Notes under the pieces: model-generated
What the model saw: only the letters and a program-made list of their open reading frames with translations
What the model was told of the DNA's origin: nothing
The model's database searches: none
From: Streptomyces glaucescens
GTDB lineage: Bacteria > Actinomycetota > Actinomycetes > Streptomycetales > Streptomycetaceae
Direction: 5' to 3'
DNA length: 64,000 nt
Assembly: GCF_000761215.1 (NCBI RefSeq)
Contig: NZ_CP009438.1
Span: 3,861,001 to 3,925,000 of the forward strand
Program-made: the position numbers and the translations under genes
Part shown: in pieces, positions 26,904-38,422 of the stretch
How positions within the stretch are numbered: the stretch's first letter is position 1
Layout of the letters: every line of letters begins with the position of its first letter

Positions 26904-28952
26904 GTGGCCGATTCCGGCAACCCCAACGAGAACATCCCGTCCACCGAGGCCATGGCCACAGGCGCCGAGGCCTCTGCCTCTGCGTCCTACGACGCCAGCG
27001 CCATCACCGTCCTCGAGGGTCTGGACGCGGTCCGCAAGCGACCCGGTATGTACATCGGTTCCACCGGTGAGCGCGGCCTGCACCACCTCGTGTACGAGGT
27101 CGTCGACAACTCCGTCGACGAGGCCCTGGCCGGTCACGCGGACACGATCGACGTCACGATCCTCGCCGACGGCGGCGTGCGCGTCGTCGACAACGGCCGA
27201 GGCATCCCGGTCGGCATCGTCCCCTCCGAGGGCAAGCCGGCCGTCGAGGTCGTGCTGACCGTGCTGCACGCGGGCGGCAAGTTCGGTGGCGGCGGCTACG
27301 CGGTCTCCGGTGGTCTGCACGGTGTCGGCGTCTCGGTCGTGAACGCGCTGTCGAGCAAGGTGTCCGTCGAGGTCAAGACCGACGGTCACCGGTGGACGCA
27401 GGACTACAAGATGGGCGTGCCGACCGCCCCGCTGGCCAAGCACGAGGCCACGGACGAGACCGGCACCTCGGTCACCTTCTGGGCCGACGGCGACATCTTC
27501 GAGACCACCGAGTACTCGTTCGAGACGCTGTCGCGGCGTTTCCAGGAGATGGCGTTCCTGAACAAGGGACTGACCATCAAGCTCACCGACGAGCGCGACT
27601 CGGCGAAGGCCACGGCCGGCGCGGACGAGGCGGGCGCGGACGAGAACGACGAGCCGAAGACCGTCACGTACCACTACGAGGGCGGCATCGTCGACTTCGT
27701 GAAGTACCTCAACTCCCGCAAGGGAGACGTGGTGCACCCCACCGTCATCGACCTGGAGGCGGAGGACAGGGACAAGAGCCTGTCCCTCGAGGTCGCGATG
27801 CAGTGGAACAGCGGCTACAGCGAGGGCGTCTACTCCTTCGCCAACATCATCCACACCCACGAGGGCGGCACCCACGAAGAGGGCTTCCGCGCGGCGCTGA
27901 CGAACCTGATCAACAAGTACGCGCGCGACAAGAAGCTGCTCCGCGAGAAGGACGACAACCTCACGGGCGACGACATCCGCGAGGGCCTGACCGCGATCAT
28001 CTCGGTGAAGCTCAGCGAGCCGCAGTTCGAGGGCCAGACCAAGACCAAGCTGGGCAACACGGAGGCGAAGACCTTCGTCCAGAAGGCGGTCTACGAGCAC
28101 CTCAACGACTGGCTGGACCGCAACCCGAACGAGGCCGCGGACATCGTCCGCAAGGGCATCCAGGCGGCCACCGCGCGCGTGGCCGCCCGCAAGGCGCGCG
28201 ACCTGACCCGCCGCAAGGGCCTGCTGGAGACGGCGTCGCTGCCGGGCAAGCTGTCCGACTGCCAGTCGAACGACCCGACCAAGTGCGAGATCTTCATCGT
28301 CGAGGGTGACTCCGCCGGCGGTTCGGCCAAGTCCGGCCGCAACCCCGAGTACCAGGCGATCCTCCCGATCCGGGGCAAGATCCTCAACGTCGAGAAGGCG
28401 CGGATCGACAAGATCCTGCAGAACCAGGAGATCCAGGCGCTGATCTCGGCCTTCGGCACCGGAGTCCACGAGGACTTCGACATCGAGAAGCTGCGCTATC
28501 ACAAGATCATCCTGATGGCGGACGCCGACGTCGACGGCCAGCACATCAACACGCTGCTGCTGACCTTCCTGTTCCGCTTCATGCGCCCGCTGGTCGAGGC
28601 GGGCCACGTGTACCTGTCCCGGCCCCCGCTCTACAAGATCAAGTGGGGCCGTGAGGACGTCGAGTACGCGTACTCCGACCGTGAGCGCGACGCACTGATC
28701 GAGATGGGCCGCCAGCGCGGCAAGCGCATCCGCGAGGACTCCATCCAGCGCTTCAAGGGCCTCGGCGAGATGAACGCCGAGGAGCTGCGCGTGACCACCA
28801 TGGACCAGGAGCACCGCGTCCTCGGCCAGGTCACCCTCGACGACGCCGCCCAGGCCGACGAACTGTTCTCGGTCCTCATGGGCGAGGACGTCGAGGCCCG
28901 CCGCGCCTTCATCCAGCGCAACGCCAAGGACGTCCGCTTCCTCGACATCTGA
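26904..28952 (+). CDS. gyrB: DNA gyrase subunit B
   Basis: ATPase subunit of gyrase, which introduces negative supercoils. The 682-residue protein shows the GHKL motifs (VDNSVDEA, DNGRGIPV, GGLHGVGVSVVNALS) and the TOPRIM domain (EGDSAGGSAKSGR, DADVDGQHI). It ends with the normal IQRNAKDVRFLDI tail. GTG at 26904 (V-A-D-S-G-N) after AGAAAGGG matches the family start; an in-frame upstream ATG at 26784 reads as non-coding. It precedes gyrA by 42 bp. Confidence 0.97.
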   Translation: MADSGNPNENIPSTEAMATGAEASASASYDASAITVLEGLDAVRKRPGMYIGSTGERGLHHLVYEVVDNSVDEALAGHADTIDVTILADGGVRVVDNGRGIPVGIVPSEGKPAVEVVLTVLHAGGKFGGGGYAVSGGLHGVGVSVVNALSSKVSVEVKTDGHRWTQDYKMGVPTAPLAKHEATDETGTSVTFWADGDIFETTEYSFETLSRRFQEMAFLNKGLTIKLTDERDSAKATAGADEAGADENDEPKTVTYHYEGGIVDFVKYLNSRKGDVVHPTVIDLEAEDRDKSLSLEVAMQWNSGYSEGVYSFANIIHTHEGGTHEEGFRAALTNLINKYARDKKLLREKDDNLTGDDIREGLTAIISVKLSEPQFEGQTKTKLGNTEAKTFVQKAVYEHLNDWLDRNPNEAADIVRKGIQAATARVAARKARDLTRRKGLLETASLPGKLSDCQSNDPTKCEIFIVEGDSAGGSAKSGRNPEYQAILPIRGKILNVEKARIDKILQNQEIQALISAFGTGVHEDFDIEKLRYHKIILMADADVDGQHINTLLLTFLFRFMRPLVEAGHVYLSRPPLYKIKWGREDVEYAYSDRERDALIEMGRQRGKRIREDSIQRFKGLGEMNAEELRVTTMDQEHRVLGQVTLDDAAQADELFSVLMGEDVEARRAFIQRNAKDVRFLDI

Positions 28953-28994
28953 GTCGGTCTCAGCTGACCGCACCAGGAAGGATCCTCACCAGCA

Positions 28995-31589
<2,595 letters not shown>

Positions 31590-31607
31590 CACGAGGAGTG
31601 AGTCAGC

Positions 31608-32360
31608 GTGAGCGGAGCCACGGGCGCCGGATCGGCCGGTACCCCGACGGGTCGGACGCCCGGTCGGGAAGCGGACGGCGGCGGCCGTGGCTCCGCCGCG
31701 CAGGTGACGGACCCGCAGACGACCAATCTGCAGGCGGTCAAGTCGCCCAAGAAGACGAGGAAGACTCCCTCGCCCGACACGCATGGATCCCAGGGGGGAA
31801 CTGTGACGGACACCCGAGGCCCGCAGACCCAGCAGCCGGGGGCCTCGCCGCTGCCGGGTGAACGGCAGCCGCAGCAGCCCGCCGGGCCGTACCACCCGCC
31901 GCAGGCCTACCCCGGGCAGGGACAGGCGGAACAGGACGCGGCGGGCGGCGCGGTGCGCCGGCCGCGCACCGGGGCGCGCACCCTGCCGCGCGTGCGCAAG
32001 GCGCGGCTGCGGGTGGCGAAGGCCGACCCGTGGTCGGTCATGAAGGTGAGCTTCCTGCTGTCGATCGCGCTGGGCATCTGCACCATCGTGGCGGCGGCCG
32101 TGCTGTGGATGGTCATGGACGCGATGGGCGTCTTCTCGACCGTCGGCGGCACCATCTCGGAGGCGACCGGCTCCAACGAGTCCAACGGCTTCGACCTGCA
32201 GGCCTTCCTCTCGCTGCCGAACGTCCTCATGTTCACCTCGATCATCGCGGTCATCGACGTCGTCCTCGCGACGGCCCTGGCCACCCTCGGCGCGTTCATC
32301 TACAACCTGTCCGCGGGCTTCGTCGGCGGGGTGGAGCTGACGCTCGCCGAGGACGAGTGA
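31608..32360 (+). CDS. DUF3566 membrane protein
   Basis: A 250-residue protein of the DUF3566 family found just after gyrA in actinobacteria (position equivalent to Rv0007). The first ~140 residues are low-complexity, rich in Gly, Gln, Pro and basic residues. Then come two transmembrane helices (KVSFLLSIALGICTIVAAAV and MFTSIIAVIDVVLATALATL) and a short acidic end. GTG start at 31608, 18 bp after gyrA. A role in envelope growth is suggested in mycobacteria, but nothing here shows its function. Confidence 0.9.
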   Translation: MSGATGAGSAGTPTGRTPGREADGGGRGSAAQVTDPQTTNLQAVKSPKKTRKTPSPDTHGSQGGTVTDTRGPQTQQPGASPLPGERQPQQPAGPYHPPQAYPGQGQAEQDAAGGAVRRPRTGARTLPRVRKARLRVAKADPWSVMKVSFLLSIALGICTIVAAAVLWMVMDAMGVFSTVGGTISEATGSNESNGFDLQAFLSLPNVLMFTSIIAVIDVVLATALATLGAFIYNLSAGFVGGVELTLAEDE

Positions 32361-32458
32361 CCCCTGCCAGAGCCCCCCGGCCATCGATTTTGGGACTGGC
32401 CCGGTCGTGCGCTAATCTTCAGGAGTCAGCGCGCGGGACACACACCGCAGAGCGCGGC

Positions 32459-32535
32459 GGGGCTATAGCTCAGTTGGTTAGAGCGCATCCCTGATAAGGA
32501 TGAGGCCACAGGTTCAAATCCTGTTAGCCCCACCA
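32459..32535 (+). tRNA. tRNA-Ile (GAT anticodon)
   Basis: 77-base cloverleaf with acceptor GGGGCTA / TAGCCCC, anticodon loop CTGATAA (GAT), T-arm GGTTCAAATCC, discriminator A and an encoded CCA at 32533-32535. A strong terminator follows. Confidence 0.97.
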
Positions 32536-32540
32536 GCACG

Positions 32541-32572
32541 AAGACCCCCGGTCCACTTGGGCCGGGGGTCTT
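32541..32572 (+). terminator. Terminator of tRNA-Ile
   Basis: 14-bp stem with one wobble (AAGACCCCCGGTCC / GGGCCGGGGGTCTT) and loop ACTT, five bases past the tRNA. Confidence 0.85.
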
Positions 32573-32821
32573 CGGCGTCCGCGGGCCGCCGGCCGGCCGG
32601 TGAGGGCGAGTGACCCCGGTCGGTCCGGGCCGGGCCGGGCCGTTCCGGTGCCGGCCGACCGGATTGGCGGCCGCGTCGGGCAGGGGCCCGCGGTCACCGG
32701 TGCCGCCAGCTGGTGGGCGCACCGGCCGGCCCCCGCTGGCTTCCGCCCGGCGTCATGAGGAAGGGGCGCAGAAGCACGAGGGTCCGGTCACGGGATGAGG
32801 AATGGGCGCAGAAGCACGAAG

Positions 32822-32847
32822 GCCCGGTCACCGTGGGGTGACCGGGC
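32822..32847. terminator. Terminator hairpin, copy A of the duplication
   Basis: Perfect 11-bp stem GCCCGGTCACC / GGTGACCGGGC with loop GTGG. Second-order copy of the hairpin at 33050. Confidence 0.7.
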
Positions 32848-33049
32848 GGCTTCGTGAGGGCGGTACGCGATTCGCCGTGCTGACAGGTGGAGCGGAGAGG
32901 TTTCGGGCAGGGGGCCCGCGGTCACCGGTGCCGCCGGCCGGTGGGCGCACCGGCCGGCCCCCGCCGGCTTCCGCCCGGCGTCATGAGGAAGGGGCGCAGA
33001 AGCACGAGGGTCCGGTCACGGGATGAGGGACGGGCGCAGAAGCACGAAG

Positions 33050-33075
33050 GCCCGGTCACCGTGGGGTGACCGGGC
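33050..33075 (-). terminator. Terminator hairpin, copy B (serves the DUF6344 gene)
   Basis: Same 11-bp GCCCGGTCACC / GGTGACCGGGC hairpin as at 32822, 89 bases past the stop of the minus-strand DUF6344 gene. Confidence 0.75.
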
Positions 33076-33164
33076 GGCTTCGTGAGGGCGGTACGCGATT
33101 CGCCGTGCTGACAGGTGGAGCGGAGAGGTTTCGGGTTCGGGCGGGGCGGGGCGGGGAGCGGCGC

Positions 33165-33542
33165 TCAGCGCTGGAGCGGCGGTGCGACCGGCTCCTGTGC
33201 CTCGCCCGGGGGCTCGGCGATCACGGGGGCGCAGTCGGCGGCCGCCGGTGCGGCGTCGGTGAGCGGGCGGTGCCGGCAGGTCGGGGAGGCGCCGTGCGCC
33301 TCCGCCCGGATCCGCTGCTTCATCGTGGGCGGCAGGGCCGTGGCGTGGGACCAGAGCCAGGGGACCGTCGCCTGTGTCGTCACCGGAGCGGTCGCGGTGG
33401 TGCCGGCGCCGCTGTTGCGGGAGGAGTCGGTCTGGGGTACGGCCGCGGCGGCGGTCGTGGTGACGAGTCCGAGCGCGGTGCACAGCGCGAGGAAGGCGGT
33501 GACGAAGGCGGTCCACAGCTTCATGACCGTGGTGCGGGCCAT
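33165..33542 (-). CDS. DUF6344-type small secreted protein
   Basis: A 125-residue protein of the Streptomyces group I recognise as DUF6344. It begins M-A-R-T-T-V-M-K-L-W-T-A-F-V-T-A-F-L-A-L with a hydrophobic signal or anchor segment (about residues 9-33). A Thr/Ala/Pro-rich region with two cysteines follows. The ATG at 33542 was chosen for GAGGGACC just upstream; a longer frame from 33668 lacks coding character. Function unknown. It is followed by the duplicated terminator region. Confidence 0.8.
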   Translation of the reverse strand: MARTTVMKLWTAFVTAFLALCTALGLVTTTAAAAVPQTDSSRNSGAGTTATAPVTTQATVPWLWSHATALPPTMKQRIRAEAHGASPTCRHRPLTDAAPAAADCAPVIAEPPGEAQEPVAPPLQR

Positions 33543-33881
33543 GGGTCCCTCACTTTCGGGTTGGGCGATTTGCGTACTTTCCTCATGATGTGTATGGGGG
33601 TCGCGAAGTGGTGGACCGACGCCCGCGCCGCGGCGATGTTCCGATGAACACCACTCGAATGGCGGCAAAGGGGGAAATCAATCCCAGAGAGGGAGCAATG
33701 AGGCATTCCGTCACGCGGGGTGATGGTGCGGTCACCGTCCGGCCGGAAGGGTCTCTGCCGCCGCCAGGGCGGTGCGCCGGGCGGGAGTTGGGCCCCGGAC
33801 ACAGGTCACCGATCGGTATCGGTCGGTGTGTATAGTCGAGCGCCAGAGGTCCCCTACGTCAACGAAAGACGAGGTCGCGCG
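33543..33881. promoter_or_regulatory. Divergent promoter region, DUF6344 and DLW-39 genes
   Basis: About 340 bases. An extended -10-like TGTGTATAGT ends at 33837, 45 bases before the DLW-39 start, without a clear -35. The stretch is locally less G+C-rich and contains several frame-breaking stops; no gene seen. Confidence 0.45.
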
Positions 33882-34010
33882 GTGAAGAAGCTTCTCCTGG
33901 TCGCACTGGCCGCCATCGGCGGGCTCCTCGTGTACCGCCAGATCCAGGCGGATCGCGCCGAGCAGGACCTGTGGACGGAGGCGACCGACTCCGTGCCCAC
34001 GGGTTCCTGA
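33882..34010 (+). CDS. DLW-39 family small membrane protein
   Basis: A 42-residue protein starting V-K-K-L-L-L-V-A-L-A-A-I-G-G-L with one transmembrane helix and the motif A-E-Q-D-L-W-T-E-A that names the DLW-39 family of actinobacteria. GTG at 33882 with GACGAGG about eight bases upstream. Monocistronic, with its own promoter region and a hairpin terminator. Function unknown. Confidence 0.88.
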   Translation: MKKLLLVALAAIGGLLVYRQIQADRAEQDLWTEATDSVPTGS

Positions 34011-34070
34011 CCACCGACAAGTCCCTCCGGGCACCCGGCACAGCCCGAGCACCCGGAACAGTCTGAACAG

Positions 34071-34096
34071 ACCCCGGCCGCCGACGCGGTCGGGGT
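34071..34096 (+). terminator. Terminator of the DLW-39 gene
   Basis: 10-bp stem with one wobble (ACCCCGGCCG / CGGTCGGGGT) and a six-base loop, followed by TTCG. Confidence 0.75.
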
Positions 34097-34138
34097 TTCG
34101 TGTGTGGACGGTGAGGACGCCTGGGTAAGGGGGCCCGC

Positions 34139-35461
34139 GTGAGGTGGTGTCGTTCATCGGCGGTACGCGCGCGCGTGACCGTCACCGGGGTGGTATTGGG
34201 GACGCTGACCGCGCTGACGACGCTTCCGGTGTCGGCGGCCCCGCACAGGAGCACGCACACCGTCCCCCACGCGGACGCGGACGGCCGGGCGTACGGGTTC
34301 GCGGCCGACGCCCGGCGCGTGCCGGGCGCGACGGGCACCACCGACGCCGCCCTCCTGGAGCCCGGCGGCACCTACCGCAGCACCCTCCCGGCCGGCGGCG
34401 CCGCCTACTACCGCCTCGACCTGGACAGCGAGTCGACCGCGTACGTCTCCGCCACCGCCGTCCCCGGCCCCGCAGCCACCGTCTCCGCCTCCGACGGCAT
34501 CAAGGTGTCCGTGCAGGACACCGACAGCCACTCCTGCTCCTACGACAGGGCCACCGTCGGCGCCTCCCGCAGCCCGCGGCCGATCACCGCCTGGGGCGCG
34601 CGCGAGGCCGGCAAGCCACGCTGCGCGGGCTCCGGGACGTACTACGTCGTCGTCGAACGCACGGGTGCGACGACCGGTCCGGCGCCCGAGCCGTGGGAAC
34701 TGGAGCTGACCGTCGCCACCGAACCCCGCCCCGCGCGGGCCGGCGCCACCAGCGCGCCGGAGGACTGGGACTCCGCCTCCCCCGCACCGCCCGGTGGCCG
34801 GCCCGAGCGGCGGCCCGGCGGATCAGGGTTCGGTTCGGCGACCGCCGTCGGGCAGGGCGTGTGGAGCGCCGGCATCGAACCGGGGCAGACGCTGTTCTAC
34901 GCGGTCCCCGTCGACTGGGGCCAGCAGCTGTACGCCACCGCCGAACTGGGCAGCGCGAGCGGCACCGGCCACCGCTTCACGGCCGCCGCGCTGAACCTCT
35001 CCCTGCACAACCCCGTGCGGGCCCTCGTCGAGGACGCGGGCACCGGATACGACGGCAGACAGCGGTCGGCCGCGCTCGGTCCGCTGCCACCGGTCGACTA
35101 CGCCAACCGCCACGCCCCGGTTGAACGGGTGCGCGGGCTGCGCTTCGCCGGCTCCCACTACCTGGTCGTGCATCTGGCCGCCCAGGTCGCCGAGAAGGTC
35201 GGCCCGGGGCCGTACGGGCTCACGCTGCGGGTGCGCGTACGGGGGGACGCCCACGACGGCCCGCTGTACGCCGGCCGGCCGGTGCCCGCGGAAATCTTCG
35301 AGGTGTCGGACGGGGAGCGGCAGGCCCCGGCGGGCGGCACCGGGGGAGGCGGGGGCCTGATCACGGCGCTCGCGGTGGGCGGGCTCGGCGCGGGAACCGC
35401 GATCCTGGCGGGGCTCGCGGTGTGGACCGTACGGGCGCGGCGCCACGCGGACGCTCCCTAG
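34139..35461 (+). CDS. Secreted membrane-anchored protein, unknown
   Basis: A 440-residue type I membrane protein. It has an N-terminal signal peptide (about residues 10-35, ending near V-S-A-A-P), a long extracellular region with repeated beta-rich segments (GGAAYYRLDLDSES and, later, GQTLFYAVPVDWGQQLY, suggesting two related domains), a Gly-rich hinge and a C-terminal transmembrane helix (LITALAVGGLGAGTAILAGL) with a basic tail. I do not recognise a family with known function. GTG start at 34139. It converges with the kinase gene: the two stop codons share a CTAG (35458-35461). Confidence 0.8.
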   Translation: MRWCRSSAVRARVTVTGVVLGTLTALTTLPVSAAPHRSTHTVPHADADGRAYGFAADARRVPGATGTTDAALLEPGGTYRSTLPAGGAAYYRLDLDSESTAYVSATAVPGPAATVSASDGIKVSVQDTDSHSCSYDRATVGASRSPRPITAWGAREAGKPRCAGSGTYYVVVERTGATTGPAPEPWELELTVATEPRPARAGATSAPEDWDSASPAPPGGRPERRPGGSGFGSATAVGQGVWSAGIEPGQTLFYAVPVDWGQQLYATAELGSASGTGHRFTAAALNLSLHNPVRALVEDAGTGYDGRQRSAALGPLPPVDYANRHAPVERVRGLRFAGSHYLVVHLAAQVAEKVGPGPYGLTLRVRVRGDAHDGPLYAGRPVPAEIFEVSDGERQAPAGGTGGGGGLITALAVGGLGAGTAILAGLAVWTVRARRHADAP

Positions 35462-36864
35462 AGCTGCGCCAGGGCCCAGAAGCCCACGGCGTAACACGCG
35501 AGGGCCAGCAGCAGGAGGGGGACCGTCACTTTGGCGGGCGGGCCGGGGCGGCGGGCCGCCGCGTGCGAGCGGCGGCGCGAGTCGCGCGGCGCGGGGAGGG
35601 GGGCCCGCGGGTCCCGGGCGGTGTACGAAGCGGTGGGGGCGTCGGCGGGCTGCCACGGGGGCGGTGGTGGCGCGGGCACCGGGACAGGCGCCGGGGCCGT
35701 GGAGGGCGGTCGCGGCTCGTGTGACCCGGGGGACAGCGGATGAGCGGCGTGGGACGGTGCGGAGGGTGCCGGCGCGGGCGGCGGCAAGGGGAAGCTGCCG
35801 GTGTCCGGCCCGCCGGTGCCGGGGATCCGCGGGGGAGCGGGCGGCTGCCGCGGTGCGTCGGTCCAGGACGGTACGGAAGCCGTGCCGGGCCAGGGTGACG
35901 CGGCCAGGGACGGGGGCACCGGGGCGTCGCCCGGTCGCGCGGTGGCCCTCGGGCCGGGCGCGGTGCGCAGGCCGGGCGCGGTCCGCAGCGGCCCGTCCGG
36001 GCCGAATCCCTCCGGCAGCGGGCCGAGTTGGTCGAAGATCTCGATCAGCTCGTCGTCCGGACCGGGCTCGGGCAGGAGTTCCGCGGCGGCGGCGAGTGCC
36101 TTGCGCGCCCCGGTGGCCGTGCGGAAGCGGGCCCGCGGGTCCGGTTGCAGCAGCGTCGCCACGACCTGCCACAGCGGCTCGGGGACGCCCTTCGGCGGCC
36201 CGGGCGTCCCCAGCTCCGCGAAGTACCGCACCAGGGCGCCGACGTCCGGCTTGGCGCCCTCCAGCAGGTACAGCGCGACCAGCCCCACCGCGAACAGATC
36301 CGCGGGGAAGTCCGGTTCGGCGCCCATCATCTGCTCCGGCGCCAGGTAGCCGGGCGTCCCCACGACGAGGTGGGTCTCGGTCAGCCGCGGCTCGCCGAAC
36401 CGCATCGCGATGCCGAAGTCGGACAGCCGCAGCCTGGGCCGGCCGGTGCCGGTCGCCTCCAGCAGGACGTTGGCGGGCTTGATGTCCCGGTGCACCACGC
36501 CCTCGGCGTGCACCGCGGAGAGCCCGGACAGCAGCTGGTCCAGCAGGGTGCAGACGAAGGCGGGCGGCAGCGGCCCGTAGTCCCCGACCAGGTGGACCAG
36601 GGAGCCGCCCGTGACCAGGTCCATGGTGAACAGGACCTTGTCGTCGTCGGCGGCCCAGCTGGCGGGGGCCAGCACATGGGGGTGGTCGATGCGCAGCGCC
36701 TGCTCGCGGACGAAGCGGAGCAGTGCGTGCGCGTCGCTCTGCCGGAGCACCTTGGCGGCGACATAGCGGCGGCGCCGGTGGTCCCAGGCGCGCCAGACGG
36801 CGCCGGTCCCGCCGCGCCCGATCGGATCGGCCAGTTCGTACCGGCCGGCGAAGACCTCACCCAT
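35458..36864 (-). CDS. Membrane Ser/Thr protein kinase
   Basis: A 468-residue Hanks-type kinase. It has the ATP-binding loop GRGGTGAV, catalytic Lys38, the catalytic loop V-V-H-R-D-I-K-P-A-N (Asp127), a DFG motif (Asp149) and the activation-segment GTPGYLAPEQ, so it should be active. A Pro/Ala-rich linker of about 180 residues leads to a single C-terminal transmembrane helix (VTVPLLLLALACYAVGFWAL) with almost nothing outside, so no sensor domain is seen. ATG at 36864. Substrates unknown. Stop overlaps the converging gene by four bases. Confidence 0.93.
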   Translation of the reverse strand: MGEVFAGRYELADPIGRGGTGAVWRAWDHRRRRYVAAKVLRQSDAHALLRFVREQALRIDHPHVLAPASWAADDDKVLFTMDLVTGGSLVHLVGDYGPLPPAFVCTLLDQLLSGLSAVHAEGVVHRDIKPANVLLEATGTGRPRLRLSDFGIAMRFGEPRLTETHLVVGTPGYLAPEQMMGAEPDFPADLFAVGLVALYLLEGAKPDVGALVRYFAELGTPGPPKGVPEPLWQVVATLLQPDPRARFRTATGARKALAAAAELLPEPGPDDELIEIFDQLGPLPEGFGPDGPLRTAPGLRTAPGPRATARPGDAPVPPSLAASPWPGTASVPSWTDAPRQPPAPPRIPGTGGPDTGSFPLPPPAPAPSAPSHAAHPLSPGSHEPRPPSTAPAPVPVPAPPPPPWQPADAPTASYTARDPRAPLPAPRDSRRRSHAAARRPGPPAKVTVPLLLLALACYAVGFWALAQL

Positions 36865-37057
36865 CGCTGTGTGCCGCTCCTCCCCCTGACCCCCTGCGTC
36901 CCCCCTTGCATTCCCCGGTTGCCCGTCCTTCCCCCCTGTCCCCCGCTCCGGGCTCCCGCCCGTGCCCCTGTGGGTACGTCCCCGCCGGCGCCGCTCGCCG
37001 GGCCCCCTCCCGGCGCCGGCCCGGCTTCCGCACCCGTTCGGTGACCGGGCCGGTGGG

Positions 37058-37606
37058 TCAGCTCTGGTGGGCCTGGTAGTGCGCGACCGCGTCGGAGGTG
37101 CGGCCCGCGCCGTAGACCCGGAGGAACTCGGCCAGCTCCGGGTGGGTCGGGGCGAGGGACTCCGCGGCCTCGATGATGTCGCCCGCGGCGGCCACCGAGC
37201 GCAGCAGCGACTGGATCTCGCGGACCACCCGCTTGACCGTGGGCGCCCCTGAACCGTTGGTCGTCTGCGTGGTGTTGCTGAGCACCGAGCCCCCCTGCGA
37301 CTTCTTGATCTCTTCCATCCGCTCGGTGGCCTCGGCCGCGCTCACGCTGCCGTCCGCGACCTGCCCGGCCAGCTCCTGCAGCAGCTGCACCCGCTGGACC
37401 ACGGCGGGATTGCCGATCTTCGCGCGCTGACCGCTCATCAGCTGCGACAGCATCGGCGCCGACAGCCCCAGTACCCCCGCGAGACGAGCCTGGTTGAGGC
37501 CAAGATCGTCGATGAGCTTACGGAAGAGCGCCCCCAGCGGCTCCCCGTACCAGTTCCGCTGCAGTTCCCGCGCTCTTGCGGTGGCTTCCTGCTGTGCGGC
37601 GTCCAT
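37058..37606 (-). CDS. Helix-turn-helix DNA-binding protein
   Basis: A 182-residue XRE-like regulator. The helix-turn-helix is near residues 30-55 (LNQARLAGVLGLSAPMLSQL), followed by R-A-K-I-G-N-P and an alpha-helical C-terminal domain of about 100 residues with no known fold. The ATG at 37606 has GGGGAG upstream; the longer frame to 37666 is less likely. Targets unknown. About 190 bases separate it from the downstream kinase gene on the same strand. Confidence 0.85.
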   Translation of the reverse strand: MDAAQQEATARARELQRNWYGEPLGALFRKLIDDLGLNQARLAGVLGLSAPMLSQLMSGQRAKIGNPAVVQRVQLLQELAGQVADGSVSAAEATERMEEIKKSQGGSVLSNTTQTTNGSGAPTVKRVVREIQSLLRSVAAAGDIIEAAESLAPTHPELAEFLRVYGAGRTSDAVAHYQAHQS

Positions 37607-37789
37607 TGCGTCTCCCCATCGCTTCCCCAGAAACCGTGGTTCGCTGTAGCGAACCACGCCGAGCATCTTACGGAGAGTGGTCGTTCCGGGGGACCCCCCA
37701 ATCCTTTTGCGAGATACCGGGGGCGACCCGCTACTCTGGTCTGCGGCGCCCGCCGGTACGCGGTTCCTCCGGCCGGACGTCTCCCTCAG

Positions 37790-37862
37790 GGGGCCTTAGC
37801 TCAGTTGGTAGAGCGCCGTCTTTGCATGGCGGATGTCAGGGGTTCGACTCCCCTAGGCTCCA
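37790..37862 (+). tRNA. tRNA-Ala (TGC anticodon)
   Basis: 73-base cloverleaf with acceptor GGGGCCT / AGGCTCC (one G-U pair), anticodon loop TTTGCAT (TGC), T-arm GGGTTCGACTCCC and discriminator A. CCA is not encoded. Terminator directly after. Confidence 0.96.
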
Positions 37863-37868
37863 CTTCGG

Positions 37869-37912
37869 GAAAGCCCCTCCGGCTTGCGGTGACGCGAGAC
37901 GGAGGGGCTTTC
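37869..37912 (+). terminator. Terminator of tRNA-Ala
   Basis: 13-bp perfect stem GAAAGCCCCTCCG / CGGAGGGGCTTTC with an 18-base loop, six bases past the tRNA. Confidence 0.8.
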
Positions 37913-38338
37913 GCGTCGGCCGGGGCGTGCGGGTGCGCACAGCGCGCTCGGGTCCGGCTCGCGGGGCGCGCGGACCCGACGGGCGGGAGCACGCGCCGAC
38001 TTGGACCACGGCAGGCGTGTGATCGCCGCGCCCCCGTGGGCTTGCGCGGCCTCGCCGTCCCTCTCCGCGTCCGCCCCCGGGCATGGCGCTCCCCCGGTGA
38101 ACCGGCAGGTCACCGTCGTGCCGTCGGCCGGCCGCACGGCCCGTCGCCGGGGACGGCTCCCGCGCCCGGTACCCGGCTCGCAGATGCAACCGGGTTACGT
38201 TTGCCAGCCGAGACCGGACGAGCCGCGACGCAATCCGGCACGAACCGGGTCTTGGCTTTCGCGAACGGTCGTGCGGAGGGTGTGCCCGCCGCTCCCAGCA
38301 CCAGCGGATTGACCGATCACCGGTCACCGAGCCCACCG
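37913..38338. other. Intergenic stretch after tRNA-Ala
   Basis: About 430 bases between the tRNA-Ala terminator and the parS variant. Frames are open on both strands because of high G+C, but none has a ribosome site or family resemblance. Nothing supported. Confidence 0.5.
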
Positions 38339-38352
38339 GTTCCACGTGAAAC
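38339..38352. promoter_or_regulatory. parS: parS-like site with one mismatch
   Basis: GTTCCACGTGAAAC differs from the perfect parS by one base (T to C at position 4). Single-base variants of this kind occur among Streptomyces parS sites. Confidence 0.7.
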
Positions 38353-38400
38353 ACCCGTGTGGGGCAGGAGAACTCCAACTCTCCTGCCCCACACGGGTGT
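38351..38400 (-). terminator. Long perfect hairpin, terminator of the DUF5324 gene
   Basis: A 21-bp perfect stem (outer ACACCCGTGTGGGGCAGG, mirrored) with an 8-base loop, 22 bases past the DUF5324 stop on the minus strand. It overlaps the last two bases of the parS variant. Confidence 0.85.
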
Positions 38401-38422
38401 CAGGGCCGCGGCGCAGTGCTGT

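Larger units (their letters stand above)
32678..33133. repeat. 228-bp tandem duplication
   Basis: Two near-identical direct copies, about 32678-32905 and 32906-33133, with a period of 228 bases checked at four anchor words (CGGTCACCGG, CGTCATGAGG, the hairpin, TGGAGCGGAG). Only a few substitutions and a one-base indel separate them. Each unit contains an internal doublet around GGGCGCAGAAGCACGA and one hairpin terminator. Open frames across it merely repeat the same peptide and are not taken as genes. Confidence 0.92.

Noticed and set aside
32610..33069. Short frames in the 228-bp duplication giving the same peptide twice
   Set aside because: They arise from the DNA repeat itself, include a terminator hairpin and lack coding signals.
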